Shown piece after piece: positions 7,407 through 15,307 of a stretch of 28,096 bases of DNA. A program made the translations under genes and the position numbers. The stretch is from JACMNW01 sp031402355 (GTDB lineage Bacteria > Pseudomonadota > Alphaproteobacteria > Rhodobacterales > Rhodobacteraceae). The first letter of the stretch is position 1, and every line of letters begins with the position of its first letter. The stretch is from the NCBI GenBank assembly GCA_031402355.1, contig JANNSG010000092.1, positions 1 to 28,096 on the forward strand, read 5' to 3'. The notes beneath the pieces are model-generated. The model was not told the origin of the DNA and did no database searches. It saw only the letters and a list, made by a program, of their open reading frames with translations.

Positions 7407-7666
7407 GCGTCCTTGACGACATGGGCGATGAACTTGCCCGCGATGTGATTGCCGCCATGGAAGAACTGGGCGATGAGCGGTTCTTTGACAAAGTGTCAAA
7501 GGTTCTGCTCGACGCATCACCGACGATGCAAGAGGCGTTCCTGACCGCCTACCGGGTCCGCATCGCCGAAAAGCGGGGCCGCGCTTTCATTACGGCCGCG
7601 CTGAAAGCCAAACGCGAAGGCAAGGAAGCCCCCAAGATCCATATGGAAAGCAGCGGCGGGCATTGA
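7403..7666 (+). CDS. Small conserved-type hypothetical protein coupled to the hydrolase
   Basis: This is an 87-residue, mostly helical and charged protein without cysteines or membrane segments. It starts at a GTG that overlaps the hydrolase stop in a GTGA junction; an ATG at 7421 is an alternative start. Notable blocks are ELARDVIAAMEELGDERFFDKVSKVL (10-35) and RVRIAEKRGRAFITAALKAKREGKEAP (51-77). I do not recognise a family. The tight coupling suggests it acts with, or needs the same level as, the hydrolase. It is followed by a minus-strand gene after 29 bases, with no terminator evident. Confidence 0.7.
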   Translation: MSVLDDMGDELARDVIAAMEELGDERFFDKVSKVLLDASPTMQEAFLTAYRVRIAEKRGRAFITAALKAKREGKEAPKIHMESSGGH

Positions 7667-7695
7667 CCCTGCCCGGGGCCGTGTCCGATCGACCC

Positions 7696-8181
7696 TCAGC
7701 GACGATACAGGAAACAGCGCCCCGTGACCGCCCCATAGGGCAGCGGCAGTTCGACAAGTGTGGTAAAGTACATCCGGTCGCTTGAAACCATCACCCCGCC
7801 CCGCGCCAGCAGCGGTTCGATCAATGCGGAAACTCGCCGGGCGAAGGCCTCGTTCTTGTCGGCATTGTGCCCGCCCATGTCGGCATGAATCAGCGCCGCC
7901 ACCGGCCCCATCCGGGCCAGAAACGCGGGCAGAGTTTCCAGAAAATCGCCCAGCACGATCCGGTCATCGGGCGGTGTCGACTGCGGATGAGAGGCAACTT
8001 CCCGGTCAAAGACGTAAATTTCGCGCCCGGGCAGATGGTTTTTCAGATGGTCATAGGTCCGGCCGTTGCCCAAGCCCAGTTCCAGCACCGGCCCTGACAG
8101 CTCCACGATCCGAGCTACCGCATCGTCGATGCAGGCGCGCTGCGACACCATCCGGTCGATGAAAAGGTCAAGACGGCTCAT
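7696..8181 (-). CDS. SAM-dependent methyltransferase (Methyltransf_17 type)
   Basis: This is a 161-residue class I methyltransferase of unknown substrate. The SAM motif I is clear: GPVLELGLGNGRTYDHL (30-46), followed by an acidic motif II region (YVFDREV, 56-62), VLGDF (76-80) and IHADMGGHN. The opening MSRLDLFIDRMVSQRACID and the GLGNGRTYDH wording fit the short Methyltransf_17 family. I placed the start at 8181, because upstream in-frame residues (to 8259) are proline- and glycine-rich and read into the icd leader. It is convergent with the hydrolase pair and divergent from icd. Confidence 0.82.
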   Translation of the reverse strand: MSRLDLFIDRMVSQRACIDDAVARIVELSGPVLELGLGNGRTYDHLKNHLPGREIYVFDREVASHPQSTPPDDRIVLGDFLETLPAFLARMGPVAALIHADMGGHNADKNEAFARRVSALIEPLLARGGVMVSSDRMYFTTLVELPLPYGAVTGRCFLYRR

Positions 8182-8273
8182 GGCGTGTTCCTTCCAGGGT
8201 GACGCGGGTCTACCGTGTTTCCTGCCCTGGAAGAAGCCTCCCGAACAGGCGCTCTCCAAGTGTTGATAGATTT

Positions 8274-8293
8274 AGGTATACCTTTGCATACCT
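8274..8293. promoter_or_regulatory. Imperfect inverted repeat in the icd leader
   Basis: The arms AGGTAT and ATACCT are separated by ACCTTTGC, in the gap between the methyltransferase gene and icd, 63 bases before the icd start. A weak TTGATA (8263-8268) lies just upstream. The symmetry suggests an operator, but no regulator is identified. Confidence 0.3.
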
Positions 8294-8355
8294 TCTTCCG
8301 TGCAACCGACTTTTCAGCTATGGCTGGCGCAGCGAATCCACAAAAAGGGCCGGAC

Positions 8356-9570
8356 ATGACGAAAATCAAAGTCGCCAATCCCGTTGTTGAACTTGACGGC
8401 GATGAAATGACCCGGATCATCTGGCATTTCATCAAGCAAAAGCTGATCCTGCCCTATCTGGACATTGACCTGAAATATTTTGATTTGGGGATCGAGGAAC
8501 GCGATCGCACCAACGATCAGATCACCATCGACAGCGCCATGGCGATCAAGCAGCACGGCGTCGGCGTCAAATGCGCGACCATCACGCCGGATGAGGCACG
8601 GGTCGAAGAATTCGGCCTGAAACAGATGTGGAAATCGCCCAATGGCACCATCCGCAACATTCTGGGCGGGGTGATTTTCCGCCAGCCAATCATCTGCACC
8701 AATGTGCCGCGTCTTGTACCGGGCTGGACCCGGCCAATCGTGGTAGGTCGCCATGCTTTTGGCGATCAGTACCGCGCCACAGATTTCCGTTTTCCGGGGC
8801 CCGGCAAGCTGACCATGAAATTCGTCGGCGACGATGGCACCGTAATCGAGAGGGACGTCTATTCTGCGCCTTCGGCCGGTGTCTACATGGGCATGTACAA
8901 CCTTGATGACAGTATCTGCGACTTTGCCCGGGCGTCGCTGAACTATGGCCTCAACCTTGGCTGGCCGGTCTATCTTTCGACCAAGAACACCATTCTCAAG
9001 GCCTATGACGGCCGCTTCAAGGATCTGTTCCAGCAGATCTACGAGGCTGAGTTTGCCGAAGCATTCAAAGCCAAGGGCATCGTCTATGAACACCGCCTGA
9101 TTGACGATATGGTTGCATCGTCGATGAAATGGTCGGGCGGCTATGTCTGGGCCTGCAAGAACTATGACGGCGATGTGCAATCCGATCTGGTGGCACAGGG
9201 CTTTGGGTCGCTGGGCATGATGACAAGCGTGTTGATGACGCCCGATGGCAAAATCGTTGAGGCGGAGGCCGCACATGGCACCGTCACCCGGCATTTCCGC
9301 CAGCACCAGCAGGGCAAGGAAACCTCGACCAATTCGGTGGCCTCGATCTATGCTTGGACCGGCGGGCTGAAACACCGCGCGAAACTTGATGACAACGCCC
9401 CCTTGATGCGCTTTGCCGAGACGCTGGAAAAAGCCACTGTGGACACGGTCGAAGACGGCCATATGACCAAAGACCTGGCCCTGCTTGTCGGTCCCGATCA
9501 GAAATGGCTGACCACGATCGGCTATCTGGAGAAGGTTGATGATTACCTGAACAAGGCCCTGAAGGGCTGA
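8356..9570 (+). CDS. icd: NADP-dependent isocitrate dehydrogenase
   Basis: This TCA-cycle enzyme converts isocitrate to 2-oxoglutarate, CO2 and NADPH in the cytoplasm. The 404-residue protein is of the homodimeric, eukaryote-like type: it opens with KVANPVVELDGDEMTRIIW, has SPNGTIRNILGGVIFRQPI (95-113), the metal-binding region with RLIDDMVASSMKWSGGYVWACKNYDGD, and the cofactor region AEAAHGTVTRHFRQHQQGKETSTNS. The ATG at 8356 with AAGGG upstream gives the family's normal N-terminus; a longer frame to 8215 overlaps the divergent gene's leader and is not used. A strong terminator follows immediately, so icd appears monocistronic. Confidence 0.97.
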   Translation: MTKIKVANPVVELDGDEMTRIIWHFIKQKLILPYLDIDLKYFDLGIEERDRTNDQITIDSAMAIKQHGVGVKCATITPDEARVEEFGLKQMWKSPNGTIRNILGGVIFRQPIICTNVPRLVPGWTRPIVVGRHAFGDQYRATDFRFPGPGKLTMKFVGDDGTVIERDVYSAPSAGVYMGMYNLDDSICDFARASLNYGLNLGWPVYLSTKNTILKAYDGRFKDLFQQIYEAEFAEAFKAKGIVYEHRLIDDMVASSMKWSGGYVWACKNYDGDVQSDLVAQGFGSLGMMTSVLMTPDGKIVEAEAAHGTVTRHFRQHQQGKETSTNSVASIYAWTGGLKHRAKLDDNAPLMRFAETLEKATVDTVEDGHMTKDLALLVGPDQKWLTTIGYLEKVDDYLNKALKG

Positions 9571-9580
9571 ATATCTCGGC

Positions 9581-9616
9581 AAAAAGCGGGATCGGCAGCC
9601 GCCGATCTCGCTTTTT
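9581..9616 (+). terminator. Strong intrinsic terminator after icd
   Basis: A 16-base stem (AAAAAGCGGGATCGGC paired with GCCGATCTCGCTTTTT, with one G-U pair) closes on a 4-base AGCC loop and ends in TTTTT, starting 11 bases after the icd stop. The symmetrical A and T tracts would allow function on both strands. A second, weaker candidate (AACGC/GCGTT with a long loop before TTTTTT) ends near 9676. Confidence 0.85.
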
Positions 9617-9732
9617 GTCCGCCGGCTTGGCAGTAACGCCCAAACCTGCGCCTGTCTTCTGAGCGTTGCTTTTTTCGATCTATGCTGAAGTCCGCAGCCA
9701 AGCTGGGCGGCAGCGCCTGTTGTTCAGGCTAC

Positions 9733-9762
9733 GGCTTCCTTTTCGCCTAAATACTCACCCTT
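9733..9762 (-). repeat. Intergenic short motif, copy 1
   Basis: On the minus strand the segment reads GGTGAG-TATTT-A, then GGCG and AAAAGGAAG. It shares the core GAG..TATTT..A..C.AAAA.GAAG with the segment at 21399-21434. From memory, very similar intergenic segments recur in Rhodobacteraceae genomes. Its function is unknown. Confidence 0.4.
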
Positions 9763-9795
9763 GAATCTGGACACTATTCTTGCCAGAAGACGTCT

Positions 9796-10689
9796 ATGAC
9801 CACCCTTCCGGATATCTTGTGTATTGGCTCTGTCCTGTGGGACGTGATCGGCCGGTCCCCCACGTCGATGCGGCTGTCGTCAGATGTGCCGGGCCGCATC
9901 TCACAGCAGCCGGGCGGCGTCGCGATGAATATCGCGGTCACCCTGCGCCGCTTCGGTTTGACCCCCGCCTTGTTGTCTGCCATCGGACGGGACGCCACCG
10001 GCAGCGATCTGATCGCGGCCTGTGCCCGCATGGGCTTGCTGACCGACCATATCTATCGCTCGGACGATTTGCCCACGGATCGTTACATGGCCATCGAAGG
10101 TGCCAATGGCCTGATTGCCGCCATCGCCGACGCCCATTCACTTGAGGCGGCAGGCGACAAGATCTTGCGCCCGCTGGCGGACGGCCGCCTTGGCAGTGCG
10201 GCCGCCCCCTACCCGGGCCAGATCGCGCTTGACGGCAATCTGACGCAATCGCTGCTTGCCGATATCGCCACGTCGCCGCTGTTTGCCAAAGCCGACCTGC
10301 GGATTGCGCCTGCAAGCCCGGGCAAGGCCAAACGCCTGTTGCCTTTGCTGTCGCAGCCCCGTGCTACCATCTACATGAACCTCGAAGAGGCCGCATTGCT
10401 GGCCAAGACCAGGTTCCCTGATGCGGCCCACGCGGCCCAAGGCCTGCTTAGCCGGGGTGCCGCACGGGTGCTGGTCACCAATGGTGGCCATGCTACAGCC
10501 ATGGGTGGCCCCGACGGCGTGATCACCGATACCCCGCCGCCCGTGCTTGTCACCCGGGTCACTGGTGCGGGCGATACCTTCATGGCGGCCCATATCGTCG
10601 CTGAGCGGCGCGGGGCCACCCCCGCCGAGGCCCTGTCGCAGGCGCTACGGACAACTGCCGACTACGTTTCAGGTGAGATCGGAACATGA
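9796..10689 (+). CDS. psuK: Pseudouridine kinase (PfkB family)
   Basis: This kinase phosphorylates pseudouridine to pseudouridine 5'-phosphate, the first step of pseudouridine catabolism. The 297-residue PfkB fold shows the opening DILCIGSVLWDVIGR (6-20), the substrate-binding QPGGVAMNIAVTLRRFG (38-54), and the ATP/anion-hole motif RVTGAGDTFMAAH (254-266) with catalytic Asp260. PfkB kinases act on many sugars and nucleosides. The assignment to pseudouridine rests on the 4-base overlap (ATGA) with the glycosidase gene psuG, a classical pairing. The start at 9796 has only a weak AGAAG upstream. No nucleoside transporter is in the window. Confidence 0.87.
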   Translation: MTTLPDILCIGSVLWDVIGRSPTSMRLSSDVPGRISQQPGGVAMNIAVTLRRFGLTPALLSAIGRDATGSDLIAACARMGLLTDHIYRSDDLPTDRYMAIEGANGLIAAIADAHSLEAAGDKILRPLADGRLGSAAAPYPGQIALDGNLTQSLLADIATSPLFAKADLRIAPASPGKAKRLLPLLSQPRATIYMNLEEAALLAKTRFPDAAHAAQGLLSRGAARVLVTNGGHATAMGGPDGVITDTPPPVLVTRVTGAGDTFMAAHIVAERRGATPAEALSQALRTTADYVSGEIGT

Positions 10690-11609
10690 CCCTGCCAATC
10701 ACATTTACTGCCGAGATCACCGCAGCCTTGGCGGACAACCGCCCCGTTGTGGCGCTTGAATCCACCATCATCACGCATGGCATGCCCTTTCCGCAAAATG
10801 TGGAAACCGCCCGACGGGTTGAAGCAGAACTGCGCGCTTATGGCGCGGTGCCTGCAACCATCGCCGTGATGGATGGCCAGATCCATATCGGACTGACCCC
10901 AGCCGCGCTGGATGCTCTGGGGCAGGCCAGAAATGTGATGAAAGTGTCACGCGCCGATCTTGCCGCGTGTCTGGCCAGCCACAGAACCGGGGCAACCACT
11001 GTCGCCGCTACCATGATCTGCGCCAATCTGGCCGGGATCGAAGTCTTTGCAACAGGCGGCATTGGCGGGGTTCATCGCGGTGCGGAAACCAGCTTTGACA
11101 TATCGGCCGACCTTCTGGAACTGGCGCAAACCCCGGTCACGGTCGTCGCCGCCGGTGCAAAGGCCATACTGGACATCGCCAAAACACTGGAAGTGCTGGA
11201 AACCCACGGTGTCCCGGTCATCGCTTATCAGCAAGCGGATTTCCCGGCGTTCTGGTCACGATCATCTGGCCTGCCGGCCCCGCTGTCGATGGACACCCCA
11301 GCGCAGATCGCCGCCGCCCACCTGATGCGGCGCAAACTGGGATTGCAGGGCGGCCAACTTGTCGCAAATCCGATCCCCCATACCGACGAGATCCCGCGTG
11401 CCGAAATAACCCCGATCATCGAGGCCGCGTTGGCTGACGCCGCAGCAAAGGGCATCACAGCAAAATCGGTGACGCCATTTTTGCTGCAGCGCATCTTCGA
11501 GTTGACCAAGGGCCGATCGCTGACTGCCAATATCGCCCTTGTGCTGGCAAATGCCCGACTGGCCGCTGCAATTGCCGCAGAACTTGCAGAAATGCGCGGC
11601 AAAACCTGA
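10686..11609 (+). CDS. psuG: Pseudouridine-5'-phosphate glycosidase
   Basis: This enzyme cleaves the C-C glycosidic bond of pseudouridine 5'-phosphate to uracil and ribose 5-phosphate. The 307-residue length is typical. Diagnostic blocks are VALESTIITHGMPFPQN (22-38, Glu25), NVMKVSRADL (83-92, Lys86), GGIGGVHRGAETSFDISADL (124-143, Asp138) and AAGAKAILDI (155-164, Lys159); these correspond to the active-site Glu, two Lys and a metal-binding Asp of E. coli PsuG. It is translationally coupled to psuK. The next gene begins 81 bases downstream, with no terminator seen. Confidence 0.95.
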   Translation: MTLPITFTAEITAALADNRPVVALESTIITHGMPFPQNVETARRVEAELRAYGAVPATIAVMDGQIHIGLTPAALDALGQARNVMKVSRADLAACLASHRTGATTVAATMICANLAGIEVFATGGIGGVHRGAETSFDISADLLELAQTPVTVVAAGAKAILDIAKTLEVLETHGVPVIAYQQADFPAFWSRSSGLPAPLSMDTPAQIAAAHLMRRKLGLQGGQLVANPIPHTDEIPRAEITPIIEAALADAAAKGITAKSVTPFLLQRIFELTKGRSLTANIALVLANARLAAAIAAELAEMRGKT

Positions 11610-11690
11610 CCAACGCGTAAAGCCGCAATCTTTGTCATTGTTGCCGGGGCAGCGGTTGCGTACATTCGCCGCGCCACATGGGACGAATAG

Positions 11691-12395
11691 ATGCCAGATG
11701 ACGCTTTGATCCCGCCGACACCGCGCAAAAAGGCCGGTGGTCTGCGTACCAGCTTTCTGACCGGTCTTGTGGTTGTGCTGCCCGTCGGGCTGACGATCTA
11801 TGTGATCTGGTCGGTCGTAGGCTGGATTGACAGCTGGATTTTGCCGCTGATCCCCGCCTCCTGGCAACCCGAGGCCTTGCTGCGCACCTATTTTGGCGAA
11901 GATTTCAGCTTCAGCCTGCGCGGCGTCGGTGTGATTGTGTTTTTCCTTTTCACAATCCTGGTCGGCTGGATCGCCAAGGGCCTGATCGGCCGATCGGTGA
12001 TCAACGAGGCGGAACGGCTGGTCAACCGGATGCCGCTGGTCAGTTCTGTCTACACTGGCATCAAACAGATCGCCGAAACGGTTTTCGCCAAAACCGAAAA
12101 GAATTTTGATCGCACCTGTCTGGTGCAATTTCCCCGCCCCGGCGTCTGGGCAGTGGGCTTTGTCGCAGCCCCACCTAAAGGCGAAATTGCAACACGGCTG
12201 CCCGATACCGAAAACATGATAACGGTATTTGTCGCCCTTACCCCGCTGACATCGGGCTTTTTGGTCTATGTGCCTGCCCGTGACGTGATCATGTTGGACA
12301 TGACGCTGGAAGAAGCGTTCAAATTGGTCATCTCGGCCGGGCTCGTCTATCCCAATGGCAAAGAGCAGCCCCCGCTGTCGCTGCCCCGGCAATAG
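11691..12395 (+). CDS. DUF502-family membrane protein
   Basis: This 234-residue inner-membrane protein has unknown function. A short basic N-terminus (PRKKAGGLRTSF) precedes helix 1 (about 21-45, with LPVGLTIYVIW) and helix 2 (about 77-98). The rest is a cytosolic or peripheral domain with the family blocks NRMPLVSSVYTGIKQIAETVF (112-132), TGFLVYVPARDVIMLDMTLEEAFKLVISAGLV and a C-terminal proline-rich end. This pattern is that of DUF502. It may be cotranscribed with psuK-psuG, but a functional link is not evident. It converges on the dehydrogenase gene with a 26-base gap. Confidence 0.9.
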   Translation: MPDDALIPPTPRKKAGGLRTSFLTGLVVVLPVGLTIYVIWSVVGWIDSWILPLIPASWQPEALLRTYFGEDFSFSLRGVGVIVFFLFTILVGWIAKGLIGRSVINEAERLVNRMPLVSSVYTGIKQIAETVFAKTEKNFDRTCLVQFPRPGVWAVGFVAAPPKGEIATRLPDTENMITVFVALTPLTSGFLVYVPARDVIMLDMTLEEAFKLVISAGLVYPNGKEQPPLSLPRQ

Positions 12396-12421
12396 GCACA
12401 CTATCGGATTGGTCCCGGCTG

Positions 12422-13195
12422 CTAAAGCGCCGTCCAGCCGCCATCCATGCTGATTGTGGTGCCGGTGATCTGGTTTGCGTGAGCCGAGCAGAGAAAGACC
12501 ACGGCCCCGCCCAGCTCTTCGGTGGTGGCAAACTGACGTGACGGCTGGCGCGCCAGCATCACCTCGCGCAGCACGGTTTCGCGGTCCATGTTGTGCATCT
12601 TCATCTGATCGGGGATCTGCGCTTCAACCAAGGGAGTCAACACATAGCCGGGGCAGATGGCATTGCAGGTGATCCCTTGCCCCGCCGTTTCAAGTGCCAC
12701 GGTTTTGGAAAAGCCGACCAGCCCGTGCTTGGCTGCGACATAGGCCGATTTGAACGGGCTTGCCGTCAGACCATGCGCCGATGCGATGTTGATCACCCGC
12801 CCCCAGCCTTTGGCCCGCATCAATGGCAGCGCCACCGCCGTGGTGTGAAAGGCCGAAGACAGATTGATAGCAAGCACGGCATCCCATTTGTCGACAGGAA
12901 AACTTTCAATCGGGGCGACGTGCTGGATACCGGCGTTGTTGACCAGAATGTCGCAGCCCCCGGCCTTGTCCACCAAAGCCCGGCAGGCGGCACCATTCGA
13001 CATGTCAGCGGCAATATAGATGACCTTGGTCTTGTGGGCGGCGGCAAGACCGGCTGCCAAGGCATGGTCTTCTGCGCGGTCGGTGAAGGAATTGATCACC
13101 ACCTCGGCACCGGCCATCGCAAGAGCGGTGGCGATCCCAAGCCCTATGCCGGACGTCGATCCGGTAACGATTGCGGTTTTCCCCTTCAGCGTCAT
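12422..13195 (-). CDS. bdhA: D-3-hydroxybutyrate dehydrogenase
   Basis: This NAD-dependent short-chain dehydrogenase interconverts 3-hydroxybutyrate and acetoacetate, the exit step of polyhydroxybutyrate use. The 257-residue protein shows TGSTSGIGLGIA (11-22), NNAGIQH (the NNAG motif plus the family-typical IQHVAPIE), catalytic Ser in NIASAHGL, and YVAAK (YxxxK). Long blocks such as AICPGYVLTPLVEAQIPDQ and GTTISMDGGWTAL are characteristic of this enzyme. Two ATGs are adjacent (13198, 13195); I chose 13195, since AGGAGG lies 5 bases away rather than 2. The gene stands downstream of the hairpin-terminator at 13285-13313, which may attenuate it. The symbol is by function. Confidence 0.92.
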   Translation of the reverse strand: MTLKGKTAIVTGSTSGIGLGIATALAMAGAEVVINSFTDRAEDHALAAGLAAAHKTKVIYIAADMSNGAACRALVDKAGGCDILVNNAGIQHVAPIESFPVDKWDAVLAINLSSAFHTTAVALPLMRAKGWGRVINIASAHGLTASPFKSAYVAAKHGLVGFSKTVALETAGQGITCNAICPGYVLTPLVEAQIPDQMKMHNMDRETVLREVMLARQPSRQFATTEELGGAVVFLCSAHANQITGTTISMDGGWTAL

Positions 13196-13284
13196 CATTG
13201 CCTCCTGTGTGGCGATTGCGGCAAGATACAGGCTACGCGCGCAAAAGGAACCCGGCTGGCAGGCAAGGCCACATATCTGCGGGC

Positions 13285-13313
13285 AAAAAAAAACGCCGGC
13301 ACAAGGCCGGCGT
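13285..13313 (-). terminator. Intrinsic terminator of the candidate small RNA
   Basis: The minus strand has an 8-bp stem (ACGCCGGC / GCCGGCGT), a CTTGT loop, and a run of nine T directly after the stem. The dehydrogenase start lies 90 bases further on. No annotated minus-strand gene lies immediately upstream to need it. Confidence 0.85.
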
Positions 13314-13363
13314 AAAGTTATTGAGGCAGGTTTCATACAGGCAAGAAACCTATCGAGCAGTGC
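13285..13363 (-). ncRNA. Candidate small RNA or attenuated leader upstream of bdhA
   Basis: On the minus strand a promoter-like TTGGCC-N17-TATAAC predicts a start near 13361-13363. The transcript would contain a perfect 7-bp hairpin (AGGTTTC/GAAACCT, loop of 10, 13328-13351), a short A+U-rich linker, then an 8-bp G+C-rich terminator stem with nine U residues. The total is about 79 nt with no open frame of note. UGCCUC at the hairpin-linker border (13323-13328) is complementary to GAGGCA of the bdhA ribosome-binding site. It is either an independent small RNA or a leader terminator controlling bdhA. I recognise no known RNA family. Confidence 0.55.
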
Positions 13364-13367
13364 CCTC

Positions 13368-13396
13368 GTTATACGCATAAGCCCGCCGCAGGCCAA
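13368..13396 (-). promoter_or_regulatory. Promoter of the candidate small RNA
   Basis: TTGGCC (13396-13391), a 17-base spacer and TATAAC (13373-13368) fit a sigma70-type promoter: the -10 is good, the -35 is weak in its second half. Confidence 0.45.
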
Positions 13397-13422
13397 GTTA
13401 AAAGTTTGAATTGCCCGAACGG

Positions 13423-13439
13423 CTTGCATACTGTGCAAG
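13423..13439. promoter_or_regulatory. Palindrome upstream of the solute-binding protein gene
   Basis: CTTGCA-TACTG-TGCAAG has perfect 6-base arms and ends 36 bases before the start codon at 13475. A plus-strand TTGAAT (13406-13411) lies 17 bases before TACTGT (13429-13434), so the palindrome would cover the -10 of a weak promoter and could be an operator. Confidence 0.35.
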
Positions 13440-13474
13440 ACAGCAAAGCTGCATGTGTAAGCTAGGGTGGGGCA

Positions 13475-15289
13475 ATGACGGCAAAAATTATTCAGACGAT
13501 GCGGGCAGTTGGCATGGCGGCGTTGCTGGTGTCACTGGCGCAGACCGCCATGGCAGAACCCCGACACGGTATAGCTATGTATGGCGACCCTGCCCTTCCA
13601 CCCGATTTTGTGTCTTTGCCCTATGCCAACCCGGAGGCCCCAAAGGGCGGCAAGATCATCTTTGGCGAGGCGGGTGGCTTTGACAGCCTGAACCCCTTCA
13701 TCGTCAAAGGACAGGCACCCGCGGGTGTAGCTCTGCTTACGGTTGAGACGTTGTTGGGCAGGTCATATGACGAACCTTTCACGCTTTACGGGCTGTTGGC
13801 CGAATCGATCGATACCGATGAAGCCCGCAGCTATGTCGAATTCACATTGCGCGAAGGTGCCCGATTCGCTGATGGCAGCCCGGTCACGCCCGAAGACGTG
13901 CTCTGGTCGTTCGAAAAACTGGGGGTGGACGGCCAGCCGCGCTATGCCGCCGCTTGGGGCAAGATTGCGACATCAAAAATCACTGGGCCTAGATCCATCC
14001 GCTTTACCTTCAATGTGGAGGACCGCGAACTGCCGCTGATCCTGGGCCTGCGCCCGATCCTGAAAAAGGCGCAATGGGAGGGGCGTGATTTCACCGAAAC
14101 AACCCTTGAAGCGCCAATCGGTTCAGGGCCCTATACTGTCGGTGAATTCGAACCCGGCCGGTTCATCTCATTCGTGAAGAATCCCGACTGGTGGGGGCGT
14201 GACATCGCGTTTTACCGCGGCCTGCACAATTTCGACGAGGTACGGTACGAGTTTTTCGGGGATGGCGGCGTCGTCTTCGAGGCCTTCAAGGCCGGCGATA
14301 TCACCACCTACCGCGAAACCAACGCGCCCAAATGGGCAACCAACTACAGCTTTGCCGCCGTCACTGCGGGCGAGGTCGTGAAATCCGAAATACCTCATCA
14401 CCGGCCGTCTGGGATCGAAGGACTGGTGTTCAACACCCGCAAACCGATCTTTGCCGATTGGCGTGTTCGCGATGCCCTGATCCACGCCTTCAACTTTGAA
14501 TTGGTCAATAGCACGATCACCGGCGGCAGTCAGCCGCGCATCACGTCGTATTTTTCAAATTCAGACCTTGGCATGACCCCAGGCACGTCAGCAACCGGGG
14601 CGGTCAAGTCCCTGCTTGCCCCATTTGCCGAGGCTGTGCTGCCCGGCGCGATGGATGGCTACGCCCTGCCAGTGTCGGATGGGTCTGAGGCAAACCGTAC
14701 CAATATCCGCATTGCGACCAAATTGCTGGAAGACGCGGGTTGGAGCGTGCAGAACGGTATCTTGACCAATGCCGCTGGCGAGCCGTTCAACTTTGAGATC
14801 TTGCTGGTCAACGGTGCGGATGAATTGATCAGCATCGCCAGCATCTATGTCGAAGCCCTGAAGCGGCTTGGCATCGCGGCAAAGGTGACAACCGTTGATG
14901 CGGCCCAGTACAAGGAACGCACCAACGCCTATGATTTCGACATGACGCATTATATCCGGTCGCTGTCGCTGTCACCGGGCAATGAGCAAACCCTGTATTG
15001 GGGATCCGCCGGGGTGACAGAGCCTGCGACGCGCAACTGGATGGGGATGAATTCACCGGCGGCAGAAGCAATGATTTCAACCTTGCTGTCGTCGAAGTCG
15101 CGCGATGATTTCGTTGCGGCAGCGCAGGCGCTTGACCGCGTGCTGACCACTGGCCGGTATGTCATCCCAATCTGGTATGCCGATATCTCGCGGCTGGCGC
15201 ATCGCAAAGAATTGAAGTTCCCTGAACGCCTGCCGCTTTACGGCGACTGGCTGGGCTTTCAGCCCGAGGTCTGGTGGTATCAAAATTAA
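13475..15289 (+). CDS. ABC transporter substrate-binding protein, family 5 (YejA-like)
   Basis: This periplasmic binding protein probably handles peptides or related solutes. The 604-residue length is normal for the YejA-like branch. The signal peptide is residues 1-27 (hydrophobic core MAALLVSLAQ, cleavage after AMA). The mature part opens with RHGIAMYGDPALPPDFVSLPYANPEAPKGG and has the SBP_bac_5 blocks FTLREGARFADGSPVTPEDVLWSF, the lobe hinge IGSGPYTV, and DWWGRD. The SPGNEQTLYWGSAG stretch is also typical of YejA-type proteins. No permease or ATPase genes are adjacent, so it is either an orphan or works with a transporter elsewhere. A GGGTGGGG stretch precedes the ATG. Confidence 0.9.
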   Translation: MTAKIIQTMRAVGMAALLVSLAQTAMAEPRHGIAMYGDPALPPDFVSLPYANPEAPKGGKIIFGEAGGFDSLNPFIVKGQAPAGVALLTVETLLGRSYDEPFTLYGLLAESIDTDEARSYVEFTLREGARFADGSPVTPEDVLWSFEKLGVDGQPRYAAAWGKIATSKITGPRSIRFTFNVEDRELPLILGLRPILKKAQWEGRDFTETTLEAPIGSGPYTVGEFEPGRFISFVKNPDWWGRDIAFYRGLHNFDEVRYEFFGDGGVVFEAFKAGDITTYRETNAPKWATNYSFAAVTAGEVVKSEIPHHRPSGIEGLVFNTRKPIFADWRVRDALIHAFNFELVNSTITGGSQPRITSYFSNSDLGMTPGTSATGAVKSLLAPFAEAVLPGAMDGYALPVSDGSEANRTNIRIATKLLEDAGWSVQNGILTNAAGEPFNFEILLVNGADELISIASIYVEALKRLGIAAKVTTVDAAQYKERTNAYDFDMTHYIRSLSLSPGNEQTLYWGSAGVTEPATRNWMGMNSPAAEAMISTLLSSKSRDDFVAAAQALDRVLTTGRYVIPIWYADISRLAHRKELKFPERLPLYGDWLGFQPEVWWYQN

Positions 15290-15307
15290 AAAACACACAG
15301 GGAAGAT

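Noticed and set aside
8314..9582. A long minus-strand open frame over icd.
   Set aside because: The plus-strand frame is an unmistakable isocitrate dehydrogenase; the antisense frame has no family features and no ribosome site.
11262..12401. A minus-strand open frame over psuG and the DUF502 gene.
   Set aside because: It crosses two unrelated plus-strand genes and reads as low-complexity His/Gln/Arg-rich sequence typical of antisense frames.
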